A stretch of DNA of 64,000 nt from Lineus longissimus (Eukaryota; Nemertea; Pilidiophora; Heteronemertea; Lineidae), in assembly GCF_910592395.1 (NCBI RefSeq), contig NC_088309.1, forward strand, positions 14,322,599-14,386,598, in the 5' to 3' direction. A program made the translations under genes and the position numbers. The notes under the pieces are model-generated. The model was not told the origin of the DNA. It searched no databases and saw nothing but the letters and a program-made list of their open reading frames with translations. The stretch's first letter is position 1, and each line of letters begins with the position of its first letter. Positions 10,950 to 22,370 of the stretch are shown here, piece after piece.

Positions 10950-13889
10950 GAAACTAAGAAGAAGACCGTTCATAGCAGGCACGTGGAACGTAAGAACACT
11001 AAACGCTGACAGTAAGATCGAGCAGCTAGAACACGAGCTAAAACGCTACACCTGGAACATCATAGGGATAGCTGAGGCAAGACTCAGACTGGAGTTGGGG
11101 AGTCAAGAACAGCTGAAGGCAACCAGCTCTACCATAGTTGACAAGACAAGAGACATGCGAATGGGACAGCCTTCCTGATCCACAAAGATACAGCAGGCTC
11201 AGTGATGGAGTTCAGACCGATCTCGGACCGTGTCATCTACATCAGGCTGAGTGCCAAACCTTTTAACCTCTCAGTCATGCAGATCTATGCCCCAACGACG
11301 GATGCAACTGACGATCAGTTAAACAGCTTCTATGATGCAGTTACATCAACCTTGCAAGGACTCCCGAGGCAGGATATCCATCTCCTTATGGGAGACTGGA
11401 ACGCTAAGATTTTTCCAGATGCATACGATCAGTGGAAAGGCACGATTGGCAGACACGATCTGGGCGTCACCAACGACCGAGGTTTACGGCTTCTCGAATT
11501 TGCTCAATTCCATGAGCTAACGATCGTCAACACGTTCCAAGCAGGGAAGCAGAGTCGCAAGGCAACTTGGCACTCCCCCAATGGCAAAACCCACAACCTG
11601 ATAGACTACACCATGGTGGATAACAGATTCCGCAGCAGCATCAACCTCGCCAAAACAAGTACCTTCCTGGGGGCTGACATTGGCAGCGACCACGACCTAG
11701 TGATGACGGCGCTGACCCTCCGATTTGAAAAACATCGAGAAGAAGAAGAGTACGAGAGTGTGCTACGACCTCAACGAGCTCAAGGACAGCAACATCCTAG
11801 ATCAGTTCCAAGTCGAGATTGGTGGCCGATTTGCCCCGCTGCTGACAATGCAGTTGGAACCCGAGGACTTCCAGCAACAAGTGGAAGAGAACTTGCGGGA
11901 GGCGGCCGAGAAGATCCTAGGGAAGAGACTTCAGAGGAAACAGAAAAGCTGGATAACAGACTCCATCCTCCAAAAGTGTGATGAGAGACGAAAACTGAAA
12001 CAAATCAGGTTCAACTCACCCCAGGAGAGCGAGGCCTACCGAGCAATCAACAAGGAGGTCAAAAAAGAAGTAGGCAAGGCCAAGGAGACCTGGATCCAAC
12101 AGAAATGTGACAGCATCGAGTCTAGTCTGAAGGCAAACAACACTAAAGTAGCGTACGACACTGTAAAAGAGCTCACCCAGCAGAAGTCGAGCAGGATAAG
12201 TTGCATTGAAGACGCCAATGGGACCCTACTCTCCGAGAAGCCAGCCATTGCAAAGAGATGGCACGAGTACTGCTCCGAGCTGTATAACTATCAGATATCG
12301 GCTGAGCAAGAAGTCCTCCAAGAGCTGAAGGCACAGACAGCGGACCAGGTTGAAGAGGACCCTGATATCCTGGAAAGCGAAGTGGAGGCTGCCCTGAAGA
12401 GTCTCAAACATGGCAAGTCCCCAGGATTTGACAACATCCCCGCAGAACTCCTCGCAAATGGAGGAGAGTCATTGGTAAAAGCGTACACCAGAATCTGCGA
12501 CCATGTGTTCAAGACAGGAAACTGGCCCAAGGACTGGACAACATCGATTGTTGTACCTCTGCCCGAGAAGGGGAACCTGCGGAAATGTAACAACTACATG
12601 ACCATAAGCTTGATAAGCCATCCAAGCAAGATTCTCCTGAAGGTCATCCTCAACCGGCTGCGACCACAAGCAGAGGCCATCCTATCTGAGGAGCAAGCCG
12701 GTTTCCGCAAAGGCAGGTCCACAACAGAGCAAATATTCAACCTCAGGGTGCTGTGTGAGAAGCATAGGCAGCTTGGAAAACCAGTGTACCACAACTTCAT
12801 CGACTACAAGAAATGCTTCGATCGTATCTGGCAGGAAGGTTTATTGGCAGTTCTGAGGAAGTACAACATCAGTCCTGGTATCATCAAGTCCATAGAGGCA
12901 CTGTACGCAACAGCGAGGAGCATGGTTCGAGTAGGAGAAGATTTCAGCGAGTGCTTCCCCACCTCGGTAGGAGCAAGACAAGGTTGCCTCCTATCACCAA
13001 CCCTGTGCAACATCTTCCTCGAGAACATTATGGCAGAGTCGCGCTTCGAACTGTAGTCACCTTTGACGATATCGGGTCGAACGATCAGCGATCTGAGGTT
13101 CGCCGATGACATCGATCTCCTACACGGCTCAGCAAGTGACCAAATCCACCACTCACAGAAGGTTGACAAAACCAGTGGCAGATATGGCATGGAAATTAGC
13201 CTAGAGAAGACAAAGACAATGGCATCCAGTGGAGGTGAACCGATTGACGTGTGCCTCAGAGACTACCACCTGGAACAAGTGGCAGAGTTCATCTATCTAG
13301 GAGCCACACAAACAGAGGACGGTACGTCTGTCAAGGAGGTGAAGACACGCATAGTTAAAGCTGCAGCTGCCTTAGCCAGACTGAAGATAATTTGGCGCGA
13401 CAGAAACATCGCAATGACGTCAAAACTCCACCTTCTAAGATCCTTGGTGATCTCAGTCTTCTTGTATGCGGCAGAATCCTGGACCATGAACAGCGAGATC
13501 GAGAAGCGGATCAACGCGTTTGAAATGAACTGTTACAGGAGACTGCTCGGCATACACTATACCACCCACACCACCAACATCCGAGTAAGAGAGCTGGTCA
13601 TCCAGTTCATCGGGCGCCATGATAGCCTCCTAACCATTGCCAAGAAGAGAAAGCTGAGGTGGTTCGGCCACGTCACCAGAGCCAAGGGAACGCCAGCCAA
13701 TACCATCCTGCAGGGCACAGTAGAGGGGAACCGACGACGCGGCCGACCAAAGAGAATTTGGATGGACGATGTGAAGGACTGGACCGGAAGGAAGACCAGT
13801 GACCTGATCCGCCTCGCGGAAGACAGAACCATATGGTCCCGAATCGTCGATAAAACAGGGTCGCCCCAATGGCCGCATGGCTGCGGGAT

Positions 13890-13893
<4 letters not shown>
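10950..13893 (+). pseudogene. RTE endonuclease-reverse transcriptase (CFDP2-like), frameshifted
   Basis: The endonuclease begins with PFIAGTWNVRTLN at about 10966 and IIGIAEARL near 11060. A frame break lies near 11100-11200, and the domain continues with MQIYAPTTDATDDQLNSFYD, LLMGDWNAKI and LGADIGSDHDLVM, keeping the catalytic D-x-N and SDH boxes. A second frameshift near 11725 leads into the RT: LKHGKSPGFDNIPAELL, EQAGFRKGRSTTEQIFNLR, motif A FIDYKKCFDRI, motif B VGARQGCLLSPTL. A TAG at 13054 breaks the frame before motif C (LRFADDIDLL), which is in the same frame. The C-terminal WFGHVTRAKG and GRPKRIWMDDV are typical of RTE. Two frameshifts and one stop make it non-functional, but all catalytic residues remain. 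Confidence 0.9.
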
Positions 13894-13924
<31 letters not shown>

Positions 13925-13932
13925 TATCAGTC

Positions 13933-14220
13933 CGCGAGTGACGATTTGATGGCAATGCTGTACACAAATAAATTTTTCTCAGGCAATCGGTATTGGAATT
14001 GTTTTATTTTTAGATAAAAGCCTCTTCATAACACATATAACATTTGGTGGGAATTAAAGCACCCTTGGTGTACTTTTTTCACCAACCTATATTCATTTAA
14101 AAAATGTACACAGAATGTACACGCTGGCTAATAAAGGTCTCTGGCCATATACAATATTTTTCAGGTTGCAACAATTCTCCCTGGCCATCACCAATTTTGA
14201 TTATGTAATGATTTTTGTAA
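13933..14220. other. Non-coding stretch
   Basis: AT-rich, with no recognisable gene or repeat. Confidence 0.35.
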
Positions 14221-14224
14221 CGGT

Positions 14225-14400
14225 TTACGCTGGCGATTTCAATATCCAGATGGATGATCATATGATTAACAATGTCACAAGATTTAACGAAATCTTATCT
14301 AGCTTTGACCTCATTCAATTGGTGGATCGGCCGACCCACAAAATGGGACATATACTGGACCTTGTTGGTTTGTCACACTCAGTGCATCACTTTTTGAGTC
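14225..14400 (+). pseudogene. LINE endonuclease fragment
   Basis: The translation AGDFNIQMDDHM...LVDRPTHKMGHILDLV matches the conserved GDFN and PTH..GH.LDLV core of CR1/Jockey-group endonucleases. Only about 55 residues are present and neither the upstream nor the downstream parts are visible. It is an isolated relic. Confidence 0.75.
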
Positions 14401-15022
14401 GCCTCATAAGGAACAATTTACAGTATATATTGCATTGATTACAACCTGATTATTGATTTTTTTTATAACAAATTGCAAACAGATGAGAGTGCAGCTTAAT
14501 TGTGGTTTGATTATTGTTATGTTTGGCAATTAGCAGCTAATCGACACATCTGCCTAAATTCTTAGATCGTTCTCATCAATGATATCTATACTGTATGTAT
14601 TTGTAAGACGATAAATCAATGTGTACCGCATGTGCAAAGTAAATATTTTTCGTTGAATTTCGGTCGTTCCATCATTGTTTTGCACCTCAGCTCAGTTTAT
14701 AGTTGAATTAAAAAGGGCTTCATCATGGCTTCCAGTTAATTGCCGGAGAGAGCTGTGGGATCAAAGGAAACTTGCCGTGACCTGACTCTTTATTTGAAAG
14801 ACTCTGGCTCCACTAAATATAAATAGCTTTGGTAAGGGGTTGTCTCCAAACTAAATTGTGCGAACATTTCATTTCATCTTGACACACAAGGCTCCAATAT
14901 TGGAATAACGATATCAAACTTCAAATAAGATGGTTAATTTCATTGAGTGGTAAACTTCCGAATTAATGTTTATTGAGGAGCGTTAGAGATCAGAATCAAA
15001 ATTCGTTGGTATCATTTTGACA
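14401..15022. other. Non-coding stretch
   Basis: AT-rich sequence up to the left end of the Harbinger element. Nothing recognised. Confidence 0.35.
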
Positions 15023-16249
15023 TTAGTGTGACCTTTCGCTATCCCGGGCCGCCGAGAAATTCACCGAGAATGAGCCATTTATGCGTGTGACGTCATCAGT
15101 CTATGGGTGGGTTTTTTCCGATCCCGATTGCGGTTTCCGAGAATCAGGCGCTGGATCTCGCATTGCCAAACGAGGACACTGAACAACAAAATGGCTAATT
15201 TGTGGGACACTATTGCGGTAGGTAGTTTTGTAGAGATGCACGGCAGTAACGGTAGAGTGCTAATCTTAATCAAGCAATGAAAATGTGGTAAATTGGGCTC
15301 CCCAAGGTGCAAAAAATATGCCGCTCTGTGTCGGCCCACTTATGTATCATTGTATGGGCGGATATACATGCATGCATGCATCATTGCATGATGACAGATG
15401 AGTCGCGTTGTGTTGTCGTATTCTGGAGAACGTGCAAGCGAGCCAAATAGAACCTCTAGATATGTAAACAAATTGTACCAGTAGGTGAACCTAAAAATCA
15501 GCGAGTATCAGGGTGAGGGATCGGAGCACATCGAGTAAAGTAGGCATGGGTGTAGCAGCCGGGCCCGGGGTGGGGGCTTCAGCCCCCTACATTTCAAGAA
15601 ATTTGTGGATTTTTGGCTCACCTGTGAGCCTTTACCATCACGCAGCGTCCGTCGTCGTCCGTCGTCCGTCGTCGTTAGACATGGGTGGCACGTTTTGTTA
15701 CCGCTAAAGCCACTGAACTGAAACTTAGTACACATGTACCCCTTGGTGACCACTACTCAGAGACCAAAACGCGGTCTCATATGTTTCACGGTTTGGCCAC
15801 CAGGGGGCCAAAGGTAAAAAATGAAGAAATGCGTTTTCTCCCTTATTACTGGTCCGAAAAATTTGAAAAAAATATGGTAGGTACTTCTACTAATGGGACA
15901 TCACATATCCTCCGGGTTTTTGATTTGACCTAATTTTCAAGGTAAGATAGGTCAAAGTTCGCCGACGGCACCGCTGTTAGTCAATGGTGGCACGTTTTGT
16001 AACCGCTGAGGCTATTGAACTCAAACTTGGTACATATATACCCTTGGGTGACCTTTACTCAGAGACTGAATCGTGGCGTCATACGATTTACGGTTTGGCC
16101 AATAGGGGGCCAAAGGTCAACAATGAAAATATGCGATTACTCGCCTACGTCTGAAAAATTTGAATAAAATATGGCAGGTACTTCTTGCAGTGTTACATCA
16201 TATATCCTCCGCATTCATTTTTTGGCTCACCTGCCCCTTTTCATCCCCC

Positions 16250-16352
16250 CCCCGGCCCACCCACCCCTGACCCCACCCCTGACCCCACCCCTGAACCCAC
16301 CCCTGACCCCACCCCTGACCCCACCCCTGACCCTACCCCTGACCCCACCAAC
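16250..16352. repeat. 12-bp tandem repeat (CCCCTGACCCCA)n
   Basis: About eight units of CCCCTGACCCCA with minor variants follow a C run. The proline-rich translations across it are artefacts. Confidence 0.9.
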
Positions 16353-16365
16353 ATGAAGCAAACAG

Positions 16366-16517
16366 TCACTGAAGAAACAACTGATTACCACACCAAATTA
16401 GACCTTGTATTTACAAATGCACATCATGTGCACCATACAGGGATCATTGACAATTGCTGGTCTGACCATAAAATGATATATACAGCTTTACCAATGTCAG
16501 AATCACTGACTCCATAG
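16366..16517 (+). pseudogene. LINE endonuclease fragment inside the modular repeat
   Basis: The translation TKLDLVFTNAHHVHHTGIID followed by WSDHKMIYTAL carries the LDLVFTN and SDH boxes of a LINE endonuclease. It lies between the tandem repeat and the terminal hairpin of the modular element, so it was either captured by or inserted into it. Confidence 0.7.
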
Positions 16518-16669
16518 CCTCCCCTTTGACACAGGTGAGCACATGGTCCCTGGACCATTTCATTTCAGACTTTCACCGTGATTTGGGGTGAGTGTGGTGT
16601 GTAGCATAAATTTTGATATTTATTTGCATTATGGGTTTCTTTCTTTTCAAAACTTAAAATTACCGATAC

Positions 16670-17978
16670 CAGAACCATCTGAAGGGGCAGATGACCAACA
16701 CAAGGAGGCACCATCAGGGTATGTATAGACATGGACCTGAACACCTGAAATATATTGTCTCCTGAAGAAATCATAAAACATTAAGCCCTAATGTGGTTTT
16801 GATAATTTTTTTCAGTCCGAAGATGCTTCGGTACAACCCCGGGTATGACATAAGTGTGCTGAAGGAGGTCCTTCTCCTCAATCCTTTTGATGACGCCAGT
16901 AGATGGGATGAGATTGCAAAGGCCTTTAATAAAGAGCTCATGAAAAGGCGCCCCAATGTGCAGGCCGTCAATAGTAGATCAATCAAGGAGAGGGTAGAGA
17001 AATTGTTGAAAGCTTTTAAATCAGAGCAAATGGCGGCACTGAGAAGGTAAGACATGTAAAATTTTAAGTGAACTTGAACATGCAACCACACTAGTTTCCA
17101 AGAGTTTGCATCTAATAGTGATGCATCAATGTGTGCCTGAGGGTATCACAGAAGGTATGTACAGAAACAAATGATATGTAGCCTATTGCAGGGCAGATGC
17201 ATCCACTGTAGAAATGGGGAATCTTTGATAAAATACTCGATACTTGTGCTCAATGATATTTAAATTGATTTGTTTCCTATGTGCCATTTTAAAAATAGTG
17301 GGTGTAGTAGGCTCTAAAATCAAAGGGCCTTGATGGTACATGTTACTCTGTCTTTTCTTGCAGATCAGGAACAGCTGAAGAATACACAGAGAGAGACAGC
17401 CTTTTGACTGAGATATCTCAGATGATGGATGAATCGCACGTCAAAAAAGCCTCTGAGACAAAGGGTTCCGATGACAAAGACATCATAAAACAGGGGGAGG
17501 CCGTAAGGAAACATGCCATGGAAGGCATGGCAAAAAAAGGTAAGCATTTTGGTCTCAATAAAGGCCCCCAAGTTATTCAGATTCTTGTATTGTACAGGTA
17601 TTGTAATGTATAGCAAGTTGTTGTTTTTGCCTGAGTACTCGTTATCCTCTTTATATGGTTTTACACCAAGACACCCCTCCCCCCGCCTGGATGGTATGTT
17701 TGACGCATTGAACATAATCTGTGCCATATAATATTTCAATCCGATATACGCTATCTTCCTATAATATCTCACGGGTTTTTATTTCAGATGACTCTACCCC
17801 ATCGAAAAAGGTCAGGAGAACACAATCCATGTCTGAGTATGTAGAGTACAAAAAAGCAGAAATTGAGCTTAGAAAGGAAGTGTTGGAGGTCAGAAAGCAG
17901 GAACTGCAAATGGAAAGAGAGGAGAAAGGGAGAATGTTTTCGATGATGAAGACCATGCTTGAGAGTATGAAAAAGTAG
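16670..17978 (+). CDS. Harbinger Myb/SANT-like accessory protein, spliced, intact frame
   Basis: Four exons can be joined in frame: about 16670-16718 (acceptor TACCAG uncertain), 16816-17046, 17364-17539 and 17788-17978, all with GT/AG borders and matching phases (2, 2, 1). The second exon encodes a Myb/SANT-like helical domain (LRYNPGYDISVLKEVLLLNP ... SRWDEIAKAFNKEL ... NSRSIKERVEKLLKAFKSEQ). The last exon encodes a charged coiled-coil (EYKKAEIELRKEVLEVRKQE) and ends in TAG. Harbinger elements carry such a second protein, which binds DNA and helps bring the transposase to the nucleus and the transposon ends. A start exon upstream was not identified; an ATG at about 15191 followed by a GTAGGT donor is one candidate. 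No stop or frameshift was found. Confidence 0.75.
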
Positions 17979-18473
17979 TGTTATCGTTGTCTACCTATTG
18001 TTCAAGGGACACTTTTTATTAACCACCCTGTAGGCAGAATGACTGTTACCAATTACAATTACAATTACAATAACTTTATTAACGTATAACTACAGCAAGT
18101 TACCAGTCTAGCAGCTGTTGAAAATTCATCTGACTTTTTTTGGATGAACTTTCATCCTGAAGTGTTATTTTCGTCAGATGAATTTTCGTCAGGCTTAGAG
18201 AGTGTTCATTTCTAAACAACTCATTTGGGTGAGCTTTGATCATTTCACTGCAAACACGACCAATAGGTCAGTAGTTTGAGATTTGTCATATAGTTTATTT
18301 TGAATTTTTGAATTTTCATTGTTGAAATAAAAATATTGTTTATGTTTCAACTAGAGTCTGAACTTCTAATTTCCCAAATAATAGTCTATAGAAAGCCAAT
18401 CCTACATGAAGAGTCTGAGAGTTGATGATGTGGCTCTTATTGGTCCTTTATTGGTCCCCCTTGTAAATCGTCA
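17979..18473. other. Intergenic spacer between convergent Harbinger genes
   Basis: Contains a short ACAATT microsatellite at about 18050-18070 and AATAAA-like hexamers that could serve as polyadenylation signals for the Myb-like gene. No other gene. Confidence 0.4.
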
Positions 18474-19555
18474 TTAGTTCCCAATGTAATCCTGAAGTGA
18501 TGGAGCCTCCATTTCAAAATAGGAGCCGGTCTGTGATCCGTATAGGCAAGTGTGAAAATTGGTCAGAAGCCCTGCCACTAAGTAATACTTGGCAACAGGC
18601 TGAAGGAAGACCTTTAAATTCTTTTTAAAGTCAACAAAGGCCCAATATTTCAGAATTTTTCCAAATGTCCATTCCACCGAAGTGCGCACACCAGACATTG
18701 CGGAATTGAAGTCTTCTTGTTGCTGAGTGAGAACAGCTGCTCCTTCTCTGAACGGGGAAATTAACCAAGGGCGGTTTGGGAAGCTGGATCTCCGTATATG
18801 TAGAAGTTGTCTCCTGTTGCCGTTCGGGGCAACTGGTCGAGCTGGCAAAGAAGACCACTTTCCCTCAAAATACCGGAGTCATGTCTGCGTCCTTCAGCCG
18901 GCCCCCACAGATTCGCGATTAGTCCATTAGGAAGCGTCAATGATTGAAATTTAATCGCATGTACCCTCTTGTGCCCATTGAATACCACTCTTTGAAGACG
19001 AATTGGTCGGCATATCGGCCTTACAGTCCCGTCTATGAAGCCGAAGCAGTTCTCTAGAGGGGCACGAAGGCCATGAATTGCGTCAGCGTAGGAGCGAAGA
19101 TGGTTGGCATCCATCCACGGCTGATCAACCCGATTTAAAAGATGACCATGCCTTCTGTAAATGAAGTCGACCGTCTCGTTTATGGCAAGTGATAGCACTG
19201 AGGTGGGTCGGCCAAACAATTCTTCCATATCAGTCAGACGGTTAGGGTATGAAAAGCGCCTGAGTGTCATGCAGAGAGCATCCTCTGCCCGTACTACAGA
19301 CCGGTTTCTGCAAATTATCACCGGTCGCAAGTCGAGCACAGATACAAGATCTCTTATCTCATCCTTTCCAAATCTAAATTTGTCCAAGCATTGCGCCTCG
19401 TTCAGTGAGTCAAGATCAAATCGGCTCCACTTGAGGTCAAACGTCGGCTGTTTTTGGTGAAGTAGCTCATTCTCCATTACAAAATCCAATAAATCTTCGT
19501 CGTCGAATTGTATGGCCAGGTCCATCAAAATTCGCGCAGTTCCTCCCGTTGCCAT
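18474..19555 (-). pseudogene. HARBI1-like: HARBI1-type Harbinger transposase with a single frameshift
   Basis: The frame from 19555 encodes about 256 residues of a DDE nuclease. An N-terminal helical region (KDEIRDLVSVL, ALCMTLRRFSYPNRL) precedes the catalytic core, with FIDGT (Asp175), GHKRVHAIKFQSLTLPNG and RRHDSGIL (Asp226). One base appears missing near 18768, where YGDPA should run into PNRPWLISPF; the rest reads in the next frame to 18474 and carries the third acidic residue in SVEWTFGKI. All three catalytic residues are present. The downstream part ends in LQDYIGN. This enzyme cuts and pastes the element at TWA targets. The frameshift may be a true lesion or a sequencing or assembly error, because the rest looks conserved. 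It converges with the Myb-like gene. Confidence 0.9.
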
Positions 19556-19717
19556 GCTTGCGTCTATGGCGCTGCCATCTAGCGGAATTATAAAGAACTG
19601 CGTTTCTCGGGCGCCGGACTGCGAAAGTAGATTCGTGAGTTGGTGTGCCGGGAATGGGAACGAGAATAATTCTCGGTTGCGTGGTTCTCGGAACGGGATA
19701 GCGAAAGGTCTCTATTA

Positions 19718-21910
19718 ACTGGCGGATCGAGAACTCTGTGAGGGAAGACCAAACTTAAACAAAGCAGCAAATATGCGATCTTGAGAAGGGGGACCTCCCC
19801 AGAAGAACTTCTGGTCTGGTCCGGTTTGGTATACAGACGGCACTATTTTCATCAATTTTCATTATTGACGTTACGTTATCTTTTGATTCTAAAGGTATAT
19901 GAGATATACTGGCTCATATCATTCTACAATGAAAAATGATAAGAAACACGTATCAGCCAAATTTTCCCAAAAATTACAAATCACTTGACCAAATGCATTA
20001 TGCATGTTGCCCGCTGAAGATTGCGAAAGAGGCCCATCAGTCTGGTCTTAGTTACAAAAATTTTCATCTATTATGATAAAGTGCACCACATCCAAATGTA
20101 TTGCTAATCCCAAGCAGTCGTCTTCCCTCAACACTCTCTGTTAGGGCCTATTTGCACGAAAATTACCGGTACCTGAGATGATCCACAGGCAAATTCAAAT
20201 CAATGTGAGGAGAAAGTGTGTCGAGACAAGGTTAAAATGAAACGGCCAAGGGCCATTGTGCTAACCGTATAGATATTTTGTGGTTAGGAATTCATCCTGG
20301 TTAAGAAACATGCTACACGTATAGTATATAGGTCAAACCAAAGTCGATATGCCATGTGATGTATCGTTGCTTGGAGTACCTACCATAAAATATCATCGAA
20401 AACAAGTCACTAATAAGCGAGATATTGCACTTTTAACCTTTTTTAGTTTTGGCCTCTTGGTAACCTAGGTGTCACTACAAAGTGCAGAGGACGGTGTAAA
20501 GGGTAGCGTCAAATAGGCCCCGGGCAACCGATACGAGGTAGTCTTTCAGTTCAGTTCAGTTCATCACAGGCACCATAATCTATACATTTCTGGGTTTGTA
20601 TGAATCCAGAAAAGAGGTTTACAGCATTTTCATTGCATTTAATTCATAAGTGCACCGATAGGTGGCGCAACATTTGACACCACTTGGATCCTGAAAATGG
20701 TTAATAATTGACCAAGAAATGGCATGATGTGTGCGATCTTCAAACGGGCCTCAATCGGTTCAAAATGAATGATTTGGGAATGCCGTAACCACCGGCAGAT
20801 AGCCAAATGCATCTAGTTTTTTTATTTGATGTGAAAACATGGAGTCATCGCGGCAGAACAATGCAGATTTTGACCTATGGCCCATTAATGGGTGTGTGAT
20901 GTTCAATAATGCCCCTTTAGACGATAGATACAGCATCAAACTAGTGAGCGCAGAGCAGCTGTTGAAATGGTCCCTTAAATTCCTGACCTATATTCTGTTG
21001 ACCCTACAGAAAACCCTCGGTCTGCAGTCTGCAATCAGCATGCATTTTCTGCCCGCCGAAGTGATAAGCCCCCCTCTTAGGAGGGGCTCTTAAGATACAC
21101 GTGTGTGCGGGAGTACATAATGTAAATGAATGATGAGAAATAAAGAGAGTAACTATTGTATATCCTACAAACAATTTTTTTTGGTATTTTTCTGAATTAA
21201 CTCCGTTGAGTTTACCGATTTCTCCGCGATCTTCCGGTGGTGGTTGCTATCCCATTGGTTGAAATTATAATTTAAATTAAATTTAAATTAATTTAAATCT
21301 TCATGGGAATTCGCTACATCATATGCCTAAGAAATTGGCCAATTATATTAATATTTTTATTAGAGAAATATCCGTCCTAAATAATGACAGAAAAGGGTGG
21401 TTTATTTCAATTTTGTGTCGACATGGTCGAGGTCACGTGACATAAACAAAACAATCGCACACACCCGTCCAAAAAAGGCACTTTAAGAAAAACAAATACG
21501 TTTTTCCTGCTTAAAACCACACTGACGACTAAGTTATTTTAGTCTACTACCCAAATCTGAAGTATCAAAATGAATTACAAACTAGAACTAGCTCTATTTA
21601 GCAAAAGTTGCGTGAAAAATTCGGGTGAGCGACATTCTGAACCCTAGCGGCCAATAATTAAACTACTTTCAGCCGTCTGCTCCGGTCTCGTTAGGGAGTT
21701 TTTCCCAAATGTACGCGATGATGACGTGCCCCATTAACAGGACGTAACATCTATTTTAAAATGCGTTTCCAAAGTGAATGCATGAGGACAATCCATTTAA
21801 GTGTCGTATATCACTGGAAACGCCCGATTCCCGTGAATAAGGACAATCACAATGTATTACATTACCAAAACAAAAATGTGTCGGAAGGAACTATAATTAC
21901 TATATGGATG
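19718..21910. other. Non-coding stretch, no gene seen
   Basis: Several short frames exist but none looks like a protein. An AT palindromic tract (TTTAAATTAAATTTAAATTA) lies near 21270. Confidence 0.4.
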
Positions 21911-21918
21911 GTCCCATC

Positions 21919-22155
21919 GCACCCCCCCCCCCCCCCTCCAGCAGTATGACACAGAAGGGCTAGTTGACTGTCCATCGGGGGGGGGGGGGGGGGGGGTTGG
22001 GGGGAGCTTCCCCCCAACGCACTGGTAAAAACCTATGTCGACGGAGGGGGGTTTGGGGGGTGTCCCCCCCATTGTAACAGCTGTAGTTGTAAGAGCTTGC
22101 ACTTAACATATGCTCGTAGGGGGGTTCGGGGGAGCTCCCCCGACCTAAAGGGGGC
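21919..22155. repeat. Long C and G homopolymers with GC hairpins
   Basis: A C run near 21921 and a G run of about 20 near 21977 are followed by small palindromes: TTGGGGGGAGCTTCCCCCCA (near 22000), a GGGGGG/CCCCCC pair near 22046-22070 and GGGGGAGCTCCCCC (near 22128). These can form G-quadruplexes or hairpins. Homopolymer lengths may be unreliable. Confidence 0.8.
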
Positions 22156-22194
22156 TCACTAAGTCCTTGACTTTACATATTAGCACTTGGCTGT

Positions 22195-22370
22195 TGAGCA
22201 TTCTTGCAGTCTTATCAATACTCCAACGCAAGGCAAGGGTTTGTTTACAAACAGAGGTATACAAAAAAGGTCACTGATGAACAGTCCAGATCATATTGTT
22301 ATCAACACCTACTTCAAGCAATATCTCCCAAACTAGTACACCAATTCTAATACGGTTTTCAGGATATTGT
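22195..22370 (-). repeat. Dispersed repeat family A, copy 1
   Basis: Read on minus, it contains GTTTGGGAGATATTGCTTGA, TAGGTGTTGATAACAATATG and CATCAGTGACCTTTTTTGTA. Copies on plus lie at 24765-24880, 26935-27120 and 59890-60000, and another on minus at 26035-26110. Confidence 0.8.

Larger units (their letters stand above)
9757..13922 (+). mobile_element. RTE-type LINE, apparently full length
   Basis: The element is bracketed by a 10-bp direct repeat and ends in a (GAT)n-type microsatellite at 13891-13922, the usual RTE 3' end. It encodes an N-terminal endonuclease (WNVRTL signature) and an RT with FADD. Without the 810 bp due to a nested insertion it is about 3.36 kb, a normal RTE length. 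The 5' leader (about 9757-10940) holds no recognised gene. Confidence 0.9.
15615..16560. mobile_element. Modular GCTCACC...GGTGAGC repeat element, copy 1
   Basis: It starts with the hairpin GGCTCACCTGTGAGCC followed by a GTCGTC-rich run. Two degenerate modules of about 300 bp begin with GGTGGCACGTTTTGT at about 15684 and 15985, each containing CACGGTTTGGCCACCAGGG-like and ATATCCTCCG phrases. It ends with GGTGAGCACATGGTCCCTGG and ACCATTTCATTTC. The second copy is at 34717-35836. Another GGCTCACCTG at 16229 suggests a nested or rearranged copy. Confidence 0.8.
15026..19714. mobile_element. PIF/Harbinger DNA transposon, both genes present
   Basis: GACCTTTCGCTATCCCG occurs at 15030-15046 and as its reverse complement at 19694-19710. 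The similarity continues inward (CCGAGAA and ACCGAGAAT spaced alike). TTA lies outside both ends (15023-15025 and 19715-19717), matching the 3-bp target duplication of Harbinger elements. The 4.69 kb contains a Myb/SANT-like gene on plus and a HARBI1-type transposase on minus, converging near 18 kb, plus a nested modular repeat at 15615-16560. Confidence 0.85.

Noticed and set aside
13557-13967. Frame with a polyhistidine run
   Set aside because: The run is the complement of the GAT microsatellite tail of the RTE element.
16171-16517. Proline/threonine-rich frame
   Set aside because: Produced by the 12-bp tandem repeat.
20839-21093. 84-codon frame as a gene
   Set aside because: No similarity, splice context or repeat conservation supports it.
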